64,000 nt of DNA from Chitinophaga sp. (GTDB taxonomy: Bacteria > Bacteroidota > Bacteroidia > Chitinophagales > Chitinophagaceae): the NCBI RefSeq assembly GCF_019236475.1, contig NZ_JAFAIX010000009.1, positions 186,001-250,000 on the forward strand, written 5' to 3'. The notes below the pieces were generated by a model that saw only the letters and a program-made list of their open reading frames with translations, searched no databases and was not told the DNA's origin. The position numbers and the translations under genes were made by a program. Positions 27,554-35,438 of the stretch are shown here, in pieces (the first letter of the stretch is position 1; the number at the start of each line of letters is the position of its first letter).

Positions 27554-28363
27554 ATGAATCTTCTAAATATTATATCATCCATCGAAAAAATAGATCCGGA
27601 GGTGCATGACCGCCTTGATACAAGGCGGGGCGCAATGCAGCAGTTCGCAAAAATAGGCGGAAAGATTGCAATGGCCGCGGTACCGTTCGCATTGGGTAGC
27701 ATGTTTAAAACGGCCTATGGACAATCCACCAGTGACATATCTTCCGTTCTTAATTATGCACTCACGCTTGAATATCTGGAAGCGGAGTTTTATACCAAAG
27801 GGGCTGCATCGGGTATTGTCCCTGTTGGTACTCCCGCTGTCGGAGCTATTAATACTATCAGGGACCATGAAAACGCTCACGTTGCATTTTTGATAACCAC
27901 ACTTGGCTCTCTCGGCGCAACCCCTGTATCAAAACCAACATTCGACTTTACAGCAGGTGGGACCTTTGCCAATGTATTCACCAATTATGATACTTTCCTG
28001 GCGGTAGCTCAGGCTTTTGAAGATACGGGGGTCAGGGCTTATAAGGGTAGAGCCGGAGATTTAATTTCCAATCACGCTGTGCTGACAGTTGCATTGCAAA
28101 TCCATTCGGTGGAAGCAAGGCACGCATCTCATATACGCCAGATGCGTAAGGCAAGAGGAGCAAACGTGAAGCCCTGGATCACCGGTAATGATACTGGCGG
28201 CATTGGTAGTGCCGTCCAGGCCAACTATAACGGCGAGGAACTCACAACGCAGGCGGGGGTAAACATACTAAACTTCGTGAGCGCGAGCGCTGCAAGCGAA
28301 AGTTTTGATGAACCTCTTACAGCAAATCAGGTGCTTGCCATCATAAAACCTTTTATTGTATAA
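27554..28363 (+). CDS. Ferritin-like domain protein, exported (paralogue)
   Basis: A 269-residue protein from the ATG at 27554. The frame is open upstream but overlaps the previous gene. The leader has a twin-arginine-like pair (TRRGAMQQFAKIGGK) and a hydrophobic stretch ending near TAYGQ. The ferritin-like ligands repeat those of the preceding gene: LEYLEAEFY, HENAHVAF, AFEDTG and VEARHASHIRQ. It has ~45 extra C-terminal residues. The cluster of two paralogues points to a heteromeric or sequentially acting periplasmic oxidase or iron-handling pair; this is inference. Confidence 0.87.
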   Translation: MNLLNIISSIEKIDPEVHDRLDTRRGAMQQFAKIGGKIAMAAVPFALGSMFKTAYGQSTSDISSVLNYALTLEYLEAEFYTKGAASGIVPVGTPAVGAINTIRDHENAHVAFLITTLGSLGATPVSKPTFDFTAGGTFANVFTNYDTFLAVAQAFEDTGVRAYKGRAGDLISNHAVLTVALQIHSVEARHASHIRQMRKARGANVKPWITGNDTGGIGSAVQANYNGEELTTQAGVNILNFVSASAASESFDEPLTANQVLAIIKPFIV

Positions 28364-28392
28364 TCATTTATCAAAAATTCAAACTACAATAT

Positions 28393-28806
28393 ATGAACAG
28401 AAAATTCAGATGCTTTAGTGCTGGTGTAATAATGCTGCTTATCATCAGCAAAGTGGACGTATCAATGGCTAATAGCCTCTTTTCCGTCAACATGCACGCG
28501 CCCGCAAGTGAATGGGTCAAATCAACAACCGGGACTTGGCCGGGCATGAAGGATGGAAAAACATACTGGTACAAACTAGACAAAAAGGCGGGCCTTTGGT
28601 GGAGTACAGACGGGAACAAATGGGCAGCGGTACAGGATGGTCTGTGGGCGGATAAAGAGGGCAAGTGGCTTAAAATCCATCAGGGCAAACTCGTTTGGAG
28701 CACCGATGGTAAACAATGGACCGAAGTGCCAGACTGGAAATGGGAAGGATCAGACGGCAAATGGTACAAATTTGATGCAAAATGGAACCTGTGGGTCAAT
28801 GAATAA
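28393..28806 (+). CDS. Tryptophan-rich repetitive exported protein, unknown function
   Basis: A 137-residue protein with a signal peptide (CFSAGVIMLLIISKVDVSMA). The mature part holds about 15 tryptophans in short imperfect repeats of the form (L/V)WWSTDGNKWAAV, LVWSTDGKQWTEV and GKWYKFDAKWNLW. The spacing suggests a small beta structure with regularly placed aromatic residues, as in sugar- or cell-wall-binding repeat domains. It lies 30 bp after the second ferritin-like gene and is probably in the same transcript. I recognise no family. Confidence 0.6.
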   Translation: MNRKFRCFSAGVIMLLIISKVDVSMANSLFSVNMHAPASEWVKSTTGTWPGMKDGKTYWYKLDKKAGLWWSTDGNKWAAVQDGLWADKEGKWLKIHQGKLVWSTDGKQWTEVPDWKWEGSDGKWYKFDAKWNLWVNE

Positions 28807-28914
28807 TGCAGTAGAAATAAAATCTTTTTTCAGAATAATAGTTTTGAGCAGTGACATTTTGCCGGATGCCTTTAGTAGCGCAGTAAAGCAGGAAAAACTG
28901 ACACTTTTCGTTCG

Positions 28915-29079
28915 ATGAAATGGGGGATGTGTGTTGGTAGTGTGCTGGCGCTGTCAGGTGAGTTTGGTGTGTCATTTAGTGTGTCAAATTTGTGTCGGGA
29001 ATGGTGGGAGAAAGCGTTAAAAAACGACACCTGACTAAATGAAAAGAGGCTTGTAAGTCAATTACTTACAAGCCTCTTT
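28915..29079 (+). repeat. tRNA-end cassette copy 3 (adjacent to intact tRNA-Leu)
   Basis: Three GTGTC repeats at 28969, 28981 and 28992 (11-12 bp apart) lead into a 24-bp block (28993-29016, containing TGGGAGAAAGCG) shared with copy 2. The tRNA terminator follows. A 39-codon ORF (28915-29034, ending CREWWEKALKNDT) spans the block. In copy 2 the same reading is broken by stops, so it may be the end of a lost gene or pure coincidence. The arrangement resembles the end of an integrated element beside its tRNA target. Confidence 0.5.
29043..29079 (-). terminator. tRNA-Leu terminator
   Basis: A 16-bp perfect stem (29043-29058 with 29064-29079, loop 5 nt) lies immediately downstream of the minus-strand tRNA-Leu. 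It has AAAGAGGC on one arm and GCCTCTTT on the other. It is related in design and partly in sequence to the hairpins at 16163 and 20900. Confidence 0.85.
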
Positions 29080-29081
29080 AG

Positions 29082-29165
29082 TGCCCAGAACTGGATTCGA
29101 ACCAGCACACCCTTGCGAGCGCTGCGACCTGAACACAGTGCGTCTACCAATTTCGCCATCTGGGC
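29082..29165 (-). tRNA. tRNA-Leu (CAG)
   Basis: The 84-nt minus-strand sequence folds as a class II tRNA. The acceptor strands are GCCCAGA and TCTGGGC with discriminator A, and CCA is not encoded. The D arm is TGGCGAAATTGGTAGACGCA. The anticodon arm is CTGTG-TTCAGGT-CGCAG with anticodon CAG, followed by a long variable arm (CGCTCGCAAGGGTG) and the T arm CTGG-TTCGAAT-CCAG. The long variable arm and anticodon both give leucine. Its 3' end is duplicated at 16195 and, in shorter form, at ~20936. Confidence 0.97.
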
Positions 29166-29260
29166 AACTGATTTTGTGTTTCAGGACCGCAAAGATAAGC
29201 AGAGTTTTCTTTCTGCCAAATTTATTTTCAATTTTTTATGTTGATAATGAAACGGTTGCG

Positions 29261-31165
29261 TTATTCTGCATACTCCCATGCGCTCTGGTAGCCGTTTTGA
29301 GCCTCTGCATACTTTATAAAGTCAGCATAGAAGGGCAGTTGAGAGAGTGTGGCACTGTCCCCTATAATCACCAATTTCTTCCTCGCACGCGTCATCGCCA
29401 CATTCATTCGACGGATATCTGACAAGAACCCAATCTTGCTCTCATTATTACTACGCGTCATACTGATGTAAACGATATCCCTTTCCTGCCCCTGGAAACT
29501 ATCTATCGTATTCACCGTAATACGGCCTTTATAAGGCTGTAAATCCGGGTGATGAGCTAATTGCTCTTTCAGTACCTCTATCTGCTGCCTATAAGGCGAA
29601 ATAATAGCAATAGAAGGGAATTGCTCGGGGGGATAATGCGGACTAAGCGTACCTGCCACATGTGCCAGATGACGGAATAAAAAGGCCGCTTCTTCTGGAT
29701 TGGTGGTGCTGGTGCCATTCGTCTGTTCATCAAAGCCGCAGCCGGCAGTATCAATGAAGGCCAGCGGCGTATCCTGGGCGAAGAGGAGATGATCCGCTAC
29801 GGAGGCATGCGCCCTTAGCTTGTCGTGATAAAAAACGCCAGATGAATAGCCCATGATGGTGGTATGCATCCGATATTGTTCTTCGAGTAAGGTGACACTT
29901 TCCGGATACAGTGATACAATTTTTTCCATTAAGGTGTCCGCCAGGCCTGCCTTTGCGGCATCATTGGATTTGATGGTAGGAGGGAGCTGACAATGATCGC
30001 CGGCGAAAATTACTTTCTCCGCTTTGAGGATAGGTATCCAACAAGCAGGTTCTAATGCCTGTCCGGCTTCATCTATCACCACCGTGCGATATTTCAGATG
30101 ACGTACGGTATAGTGGTTGGCGCCCACGGGAGTGGCAGTGATCACCTGTGCTTTGGCCACAATATCCTCTACTACGTATTGTTCTGTGTTTTCCACCGCT
30201 TTCATGATGTTGCGCGCTTCATCAAATAAAGCCTTGCGTTGTTCCCGCTCTGCCTTCCCGAAATTGCGCTTGTATTTATGCGCCATGTTGCGAAATTCAT
30301 TGGCCTGTTTGCGTAAGCGAGATACTTCTTTCATGCCGCTGTGGCCCGACATCTTACTATCAAGGGTGAGGGAGAGCAGTCTATCTGATACCCTTGCCGG
30401 ATTCCCTACCCGCAATACATTCAATCCTTCCTCAGATAATTTTTCACTGAGGAGATCTACAGCCGTATTGCTGGGAGCCACCACCAGTATCTGTTGTGGC
30501 TCTTCTTTTATCAGGGCTTTGATAGCTTGAACGAGCGTGGTGGTTTTACCTGTTCCTGGAGGGCCATGGACTACGGCTACATCACAGGCTTCGAGTATTT
30601 TGTTGACAGCGGCATGTTGGGAACTGTTGAGCCGCCCGATATGTGCAGGGGAAATATCTGTTCTGAAATTAGGCGCTGCCTGTCCGGTGAGTACGCGTAC
30701 CAGGCGGCCTGTTTTTGGATCATCTGCCATGGCAGTGGCCTGTTTGAGGGCTGCCTGCATTTCATCATAGCTGTTGTCGTCGAAAAGGAGATCGATGCCC
30801 AGTTTGCCACCATCTGCCCAATCAGGGAGCTCATCCGTGCGAAGGGTGATTTTCAGGCGATTACCGCCTACCCATGAGATGACACCCTCTTGCTGGTGCT
30901 CCTTCCGGTCGTGATTGGAGAAGAATACAGCAGATACGCCACTGCGCAATTGATGCGGTACTTCTTGATTGGTGGTTCGTTCCAATTCGACGGTCAGGTA
31001 ATCACCCCGACTCATCTCACTCCCCCGGATGGCAACAGGGTACCAAGCCAACCCACTAGCACGACGTTCTTGCACAGAAGTGCTGGCGGTCAATGCCTGG
31101 TACGATTTACGGTCTTCTTCCCTTTCTGTTTTTAATAAATCCTGCAGCTTTTTGAAATAATCCAT
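29261..31165 (-). CDS. SF1B DNA/RNA helicase (UPF1/IGHMBP2-like)
   Basis: A 634-residue helicase. An N-terminal beta-barrel region (~1-170) precedes the motor. Motif I is GPPGTGKTTT (201-210), motif II is VVIDEAGQALE, motif III is FAGDHCQLPPT, and EEQYRMH, ISPYRQQ, TIDSFQGQERD and NVAMTRARKKL follow in the order of the UPF1/SMUBP-2 branch. Its cellular role in bacteria is not settled; members unwind DNA or RNA 5' to 3'. The start lies 12 bp after the multicopper oxidase stop on the same strand, so it is co-transcribed with a copper-handling operon, which is unexpected. Confidence 0.93.
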   Translation of the reverse strand: MDYFKKLQDLLKTEREEDRKSYQALTASTSVQERRASGLAWYPVAIRGSEMSRGDYLTVELERTTNQEVPHQLRSGVSAVFFSNHDRKEHQQEGVISWVGGNRLKITLRTDELPDWADGGKLGIDLLFDDNSYDEMQAALKQATAMADDPKTGRLVRVLTGQAAPNFRTDISPAHIGRLNSSQHAAVNKILEACDVAVVHGPPGTGKTTTLVQAIKALIKEEPQQILVVAPSNTAVDLLSEKLSEEGLNVLRVGNPARVSDRLLSLTLDSKMSGHSGMKEVSRLRKQANEFRNMAHKYKRNFGKAEREQRKALFDEARNIMKAVENTEQYVVEDIVAKAQVITATPVGANHYTVRHLKYRTVVIDEAGQALEPACWIPILKAEKVIFAGDHCQLPPTIKSNDAAKAGLADTLMEKIVSLYPESVTLLEEQYRMHTTIMGYSSGVFYHDKLRAHASVADHLLFAQDTPLAFIDTAGCGFDEQTNGTSTTNPEEAAFLFRHLAHVAGTLSPHYPPEQFPSIAIISPYRQQIEVLKEQLAHHPDLQPYKGRITVNTIDSFQGQERDIVYISMTRSNNESKIGFLSDIRRMNVAMTRARKKLVIIGDSATLSQLPFYADFIKYAEAQNGYQSAWEYAE

Positions 31166-31177
31166 CCTACAAAGATA

Positions 31178-33385
31178 CTAATAACTCAGGGTTATACCGG
31201 CTCCAAAGCCCATGTCACTGTCATAATGGGTGGATAATCCAAAGTTCTTCGTGATGATATAACGGAACCCTGCCATGTATTCATAATCTGAGTTGACCAT
31301 GAAATTGAAACGGAGCCTTTTGGTAACCGGTACATCTTCGCGGGAGAGCTGCAAACGCAGCCTTCCTTCTGTATCTAGGGAGGCATCTGCCACTATTAGC
31401 ATCGGTAGGGTGTATTGCAAACCCACATGGAATACCTGTCTGAAATTCTTGGTGTTCGTTTGTCCGAAGAGATTCTTCTCATGCTCGTCCAGCTTGCGAT
31501 AGCGGAAATCCCAACCTACATATGGAAATAGCCATTGCATTTTGCCTATATATCTTCCGAAATGGCTCTCACTTTCATAACCATGGCGATCATTGAGTCC
31601 CACTCTCCATTCTGTAGATAACTGATAGCGGGTATTAGATAATCGTATCTCCCCATCACTACCATTGCTTTCCAATCCTACGCGACTACTCAAATACAGC
31701 ATGCGGTCATCTTTTTTAATCATTTTCCAACCCATTTTGGGATCGGGTACCTGTGGATTAGGAGGACTGTCTTCATAGCTAAACACGCGTCCCATGCCAC
31801 TCATCATGTGATACAGGATATGGCAGTGGAAAAACCAGTCGCCGCTTTCTGTGGCGGCAAATTCGATGGTGTCTACTTCCATCGGCATGATATCCAGCAC
31901 TGTTTTCAGGGGAGAATAATCACCTTGTCCATTCAATACGCGGAAGAAATGGCCGTGTAAGTGCATCGGGTGACGCATCATGGTATTGTTGTACAGGATG
32001 ATGCGAATATTTTCTCCTTTGCGGATGAGAATTTTATCTGACTCAGAAACGGTTTTGTTATTGATAGTCCAGACGTACCTGTTCATGTTGCCGGTGAGTT
32101 CAAATTTGAATTCACGAGTAGGCGCATTGGCAGGCAGATTCGTTTTTGCTGGCGCACGCAGCATACCGTAGTTGAGGGTAACAATATCGCTGGATGCAGT
32201 CATATTCATGTTGCCCATATCATGCCCAGCGTGACCTTCTTGGGCAGCGGGTTTGTTGTCTCCCCCTCCTGTAATTTCTGGATACATAACGGTATTCATA
32301 TCCATCGTTTGGTTGGTCATTTGCATGCCTCCGCTGGTATCTAGGTTACCGTTCATTTTCATCATGTCGTTCATCATCTTCATCCCTTCGAAGTACTTCA
32401 GTTTGGGCAAAGGCGTCATGGGCATATTCATGCCTTGACCCAGCCAAAGAGAAGTAGCGCCAGTACGGTCTTCCGCAGTGGCCAGCAATTGGTAACGCAT
32501 ATTTTCAGGGATGGTAACGATGACATCGTAGGTTTCAGACACGCCAACGATGAAACGATCTACTTCTACCGGCTCCACATCGGCGCCGTCATTGGCTACT
32601 ACGGCCATTTTGCCGCCAGAAAAACTAACCCAGAAGTAGGTAGACGAACTACCATTGATGATGCGGAGTCTTACCTTATCGCCAGCTTTCAGGCCGGGCA
32701 TACTATCCGTCAGTTTGCCATTGGCGAGGAATTTTTCATAATACACATCACTCACATCCATGGCATTCATGCGTTTCCATTCATTGGTTACTTTGGTGCC
32801 GAAATGTTTATGTTTGATGGCTTCCGTATAACTCTGCGTGGAACCTTTTTTGATAGCAAACCAATCGTTCGCATTATGCAAGTAACGATTGACTTGATGC
32901 GGATGCATGTCTGTCCAATCACTCAACAGCAGCACCTTCTCCGGTATATTGCTTTTTTCGCGAGGATGGAACACCAGGGAACCATATAAACCGCTTTGCT
33001 CCTGGAACATGGTATGACTATGATACCAGTAAGTGCCATGTTGTACGATAGGAAATTTAAAGAGATGCGTTTGACCGGCTTTGATGGGTTGCGTGGTCAG
33101 GTATGGTACACCATCTTCTTGGTTAGGCAGGATAACGCCATGCCAGTGGATGGAAGTTTCTGTATTGAGCGTATTGTGTACATAGATCAGGGCAGTATCG
33201 CCTTCTGTAAATTCCAGGGTAGGGCCAGGAATGCCGCCATTGACGGTAAGGCCATGCGCCATTTTCCCGGAATAGTGTACCATGGTATCACCTATGTAGA
33301 GATCATATCTGACAGTTTTGGGCGTCTGCGCATAGAGCTGACTACCAATAACCATCAGGGTTATATATAAAAGAAAATGCTTCAT
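31178..33385 (-). CDS. Multicopper oxidase (CopA-like) fused to a CopB-like outer-membrane domain
   Basis: A 735-residue exported protein (signal MKHFLLYITLMVIGSQLYAQ). Copper motifs are complete: HWHG (80-83), YHSHT (121-125), HPMHLHGHFF (472-481) and HCHILYHMMSGM (520-531). A Met/His-rich insert (~319-397, MKMMNDMMKMNGN, GHAGHDMGNMNM) is typical of Cu(I) oxidases. After ~residue 555 comes a CopB-like beta-barrel region ending AGITLSY. In proteobacteria CopA and CopB are separate proteins, while here one chain carries both. It should oxidise Cu(I) in the periplasm for copper tolerance. Confidence 0.9.
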   Translation of the reverse strand: MKHFLLYITLMVIGSQLYAQTPKTVRYDLYIGDTMVHYSGKMAHGLTVNGGIPGPTLEFTEGDTALIYVHNTLNTETSIHWHGVILPNQEDGVPYLTTQPIKAGQTHLFKFPIVQHGTYWYHSHTMFQEQSGLYGSLVFHPREKSNIPEKVLLLSDWTDMHPHQVNRYLHNANDWFAIKKGSTQSYTEAIKHKHFGTKVTNEWKRMNAMDVSDVYYEKFLANGKLTDSMPGLKAGDKVRLRIINGSSSTYFWVSFSGGKMAVVANDGADVEPVEVDRFIVGVSETYDVIVTIPENMRYQLLATAEDRTGATSLWLGQGMNMPMTPLPKLKYFEGMKMMNDMMKMNGNLDTSGGMQMTNQTMDMNTVMYPEITGGGDNKPAAQEGHAGHDMGNMNMTASSDIVTLNYGMLRAPAKTNLPANAPTREFKFELTGNMNRYVWTINNKTVSESDKILIRKGENIRIILYNNTMMRHPMHLHGHFFRVLNGQGDYSPLKTVLDIMPMEVDTIEFAATESGDWFFHCHILYHMMSGMGRVFSYEDSPPNPQVPDPKMGWKMIKKDDRMLYLSSRVGLESNGSDGEIRLSNTRYQLSTEWRVGLNDRHGYESESHFGRYIGKMQWLFPYVGWDFRYRKLDEHEKNLFGQTNTKNFRQVFHVGLQYTLPMLIVADASLDTEGRLRLQLSREDVPVTKRLRFNFMVNSDYEYMAGFRYIITKNFGLSTHYDSDMGFGAGITLSY

Positions 33386-33476
33386 AAAATAAACCAGTTG
33401 TTGCCCGGAATGGGCGAGAAAGTTACAGGTGAACAGATATACAACCCGTTCACCTGTATAAAAGTTGAAGGAAATA

Positions 33477-33935
33477 TTATTTGATGGTATCTGCTACTTT
33501 ACCGCAGGTCAGCATTTGGTTGCCGAAATATGGATTTTTTACTGCGTTGGAGTTGCTCAACCAGGAAGCTTTTTTCATTGGGCAATATTGCTGGTAAACC
33601 GGTTGCTCAGAGAGTTTGGTGGATTTTGCCAAATCGTACATATCTGTAGAGAACTGTTTAAACTGTTCCCGTTGTTGTGCGATATCTTTTGAAGAGGCAA
33701 TCTGCTGTGCTTCTGCCACCAGTTTATCTTTTGCAGCAGCGATAGTTTTATTTGCAGCCGCTTCTTCTCCAACTGCTTTAACGAAAGCGTTGGCTGCGGT
33801 GCTGGCAGCAGCGCTATTACCACTGATGAGTGCGTCTTTTACTGCATAGTATTCTGTGAGTGCGCCAGATTTATTTTGAGCAACTGCTTTACCTAAAGAG
33901 AAGAGAACAGCGATAGCAAGAAATACTTTTTTCAT
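33477..33935 (-). CDS. DUF3347-family periplasmic protein, copper-associated
   Basis: A 152-residue exported protein (signal to VAQ, residue 20). A helical DUF3347 domain covers most of the mature part. The end carries a likely metal site: Cys118-Pro-Met120 in YQQYCPMKK, then Trp125, then Met141 and Cys144 in NQMLTCGKV. This family is repeatedly found beside copper efflux and oxidase genes and fused to RND adaptor proteins. It lies 91 bp upstream of the multicopper oxidase on the same strand. Confidence 0.88.
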   Translation of the reverse strand: MKKVFLAIAVLFSLGKAVAQNKSGALTEYYAVKDALISGNSAAASTAANAFVKAVGEEAAANKTIAAAKDKLVAEAQQIASSKDIAQQREQFKQFSTDMYDLAKSTKLSEQPVYQQYCPMKKASWLSNSNAVKNPYFGNQMLTCGKVADTIK

Positions 33936-34019
33936 GATTGTAGATTTGATATGATTTATTGAATGAAGTTAAATTCGGGCCGCCAGTGAACGGAAAAGGG
34001 AGGAGAGATGTCTATCAAA

Positions 34020-34379
34020 TCAAATCAGAAAACGCTGTATCTCTATACTAATATCCCTTACGGGCAATCCTAATGTATGGTTGGTTAAATATCGTTGGGA
34101 AACCATCGGATGGGCAGCGGGTATACCCATATGGTTATATGAATAACTATAGGGAGACACGTGTCCGGGGGCTGCAGCGAGCTGCAAGGAAGCATCGAGC
34201 ACTTTGTCTAGCATAGGTTGCTTCTCCATCTCATCGGAGCAGCAAGGGTCTGTAGCCGCATGATGGTGGTGAGTGGCCTTGGCTGTCAGCATGATGGCGG
34301 AGCAGGTAAACCCTGTCAGCAAGTGCAGGCTGAAGATCAGCAGTAGACTTAAGGCTTTTATGGTGTTGCTTCTTTTCAT
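34020..34379 (-). CDS. Small His/Cys-rich membrane-anchored or exported protein
   Basis: A 119-residue protein with an N-terminal hydrophobic segment (IKALSLLLIFSLHLLTGFTC). Directly after it are a metal-binding-looking cluster His37-His40 and the pair Cys46-Cys47 (ATHHHHAATDPCCSDEM). The rest is unrecognised. It is the first gene of the copper run (this gene, DUF3347, multicopper oxidase, helicase). A role in sensing or passing copper is inferred from residues and neighbours only. Confidence 0.65.
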   Translation of the reverse strand: MKRSNTIKALSLLLIFSLHLLTGFTCSAIMLTAKATHHHHAATDPCCSDEMEKQPMLDKVLDASLQLAAAPGHVSPYSYSYNHMGIPAAHPMVSQRYLTNHTLGLPVRDISIEIQRFLI

Positions 34380-34450
34380 AATGATGCCTCAAAGATAGCA
34401 CACGATAAAAGCCGGATGTTTACATAATTGTGGATATGATTTATATAATT

Positions 34451-35218
34451 TTATTGCCGCTTATAGAGAGATACCAATGGAAAAGCGGTTTTTCCTGTAT
34501 TCCTGCCAGCTTCTTGTGGATACATCCATCTTACTACATCGCTTTGATAAAAGGCGCCACTATCCGCGTCTATAGCGGAGAGGCGGCCATGGTAGGCAGC
34601 ACCGGTGTCTATATTCCAGAGATTATAGAGGTGCATGGGTAATGTGCAGTCGGCAAATAGGGTAGGGGTATGCCCGATGAATACTTCCTTATACAGGGAT
34701 AATCTGGCGGGGCCACTAGCACGCTTTGCCTGCCAGTGATGTTGCGTGTCTTCCCATAAACTGCGATCCCAATACAGCAGATGCGCACTTTTTTCGTCTG
34801 CTACGCCGGTGGCTGCGGTATATCCGGCATGGACATACAATCTGTTCTGCGAATCAATGTAATAATTTCTCAGTTGCTGAAAGAACTGGAGGTGTTGTAA
34901 TCGCATATCAGCGGGGATTTGCTGGTAGCTTTCGATGGTGCTGGCGCCGGAATTACGTAACCAGTTTGGGTCTACTTTACCTGATTCCAGCCAGAGATGG
35001 CAGAATACATCATGGTTGCCTCGTAGGAAGACACAGGAGTAACTGTGTTGGAGTTCAATGAGAAAGTTAATCACACCTGCCGATTGTGACCAGCCATCTA
35101 CATAATCGCCGAGGAAAATTAAGGTATCCAGGGGTTGGATACCTGCTTTGTGCAATACTTGCTTCAATGCCTGTAGTGCACCATGGATATCACCTATTAC
35201 GATGGTTCTTGAAAGCAT
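34451..35218 (-). CDS. PPP-family metallophosphoesterase (ApaH/PrpE-like)
   Basis: A 255-residue cytoplasmic enzyme with the phosphoprotein-phosphatase metal motifs GDIHG (8-12), GDYVDG (~37-42) and GNHD (~72-75), followed by later histidines (HAGYTA, GHTPT). These bind two divalent metals. Bacterial members dephosphorylate Ser/Thr/Tyr proteins or cleave dinucleoside tetraphosphates; sequence alone does not choose. It is upstream of, and on the same strand as, the copper genes, with a 71-bp gap. Confidence 0.9.
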   Translation of the reverse strand: MLSRTIVIGDIHGALQALKQVLHKAGIQPLDTLIFLGDYVDGWSQSAGVINFLIELQHSYSCVFLRGNHDVFCHLWLESGKVDPNWLRNSGASTIESYQQIPADMRLQHLQFFQQLRNYYIDSQNRLYVHAGYTAATGVADEKSAHLLYWDRSLWEDTQHHWQAKRASGPARLSLYKEVFIGHTPTLFADCTLPMHLYNLWNIDTGAAYHGRLSAIDADSGAFYQSDVVRWMYPQEAGRNTGKTAFPLVSLYKRQ

Positions 35219-35321
35219 AGTGTCGGGTTTTAAAGGTTATTGAGGTATATTAAAAATAACACGGGTATATGATGCCAATGTTATCTGGGGCAGGCATAAC
35301 CTTTTCTTCATATCAAGATAC

Positions 35322-35353
35322 AAAAAAAAGCCGCTTCTCTTATGGAAGCGGCT
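35322..35353 (-). terminator. Terminator of the sigma-regulated SusC/SusD operon
   Basis: The 9-bp stem AGCCGCTTC/GAAGCGGCT (35329-35337, 35345-35353) with a 7-nt loop is followed on the minus strand by eight T. It lies 86 bp beyond the SusD stop. Confidence 0.88.
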
Positions 35354-35438
35354 ATCGCAAACAAGGGTTACAAACAAAACTGGTCGAAAGGCCGGTTTGG
35401 GTTCTCCTAAGTGTACTGTTTAAAAATCAGTTGATTAT

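Noticed and set aside
16214..29081. Active integrative element bounded by the tRNA-Leu cassettes
   Set aside because: No integrase, excisionase, mobilisation or plasmid genes lie between the copies, and purE/purK are core-type genes. At most these are old scars.
29081..29422. 113-codon ORF across tRNA-Leu
   Set aside because: It is read through the tRNA gene and antisense to the helicase; the MPRTGFEPAHP-type start is the well-known artefact of translating tRNA sequence.
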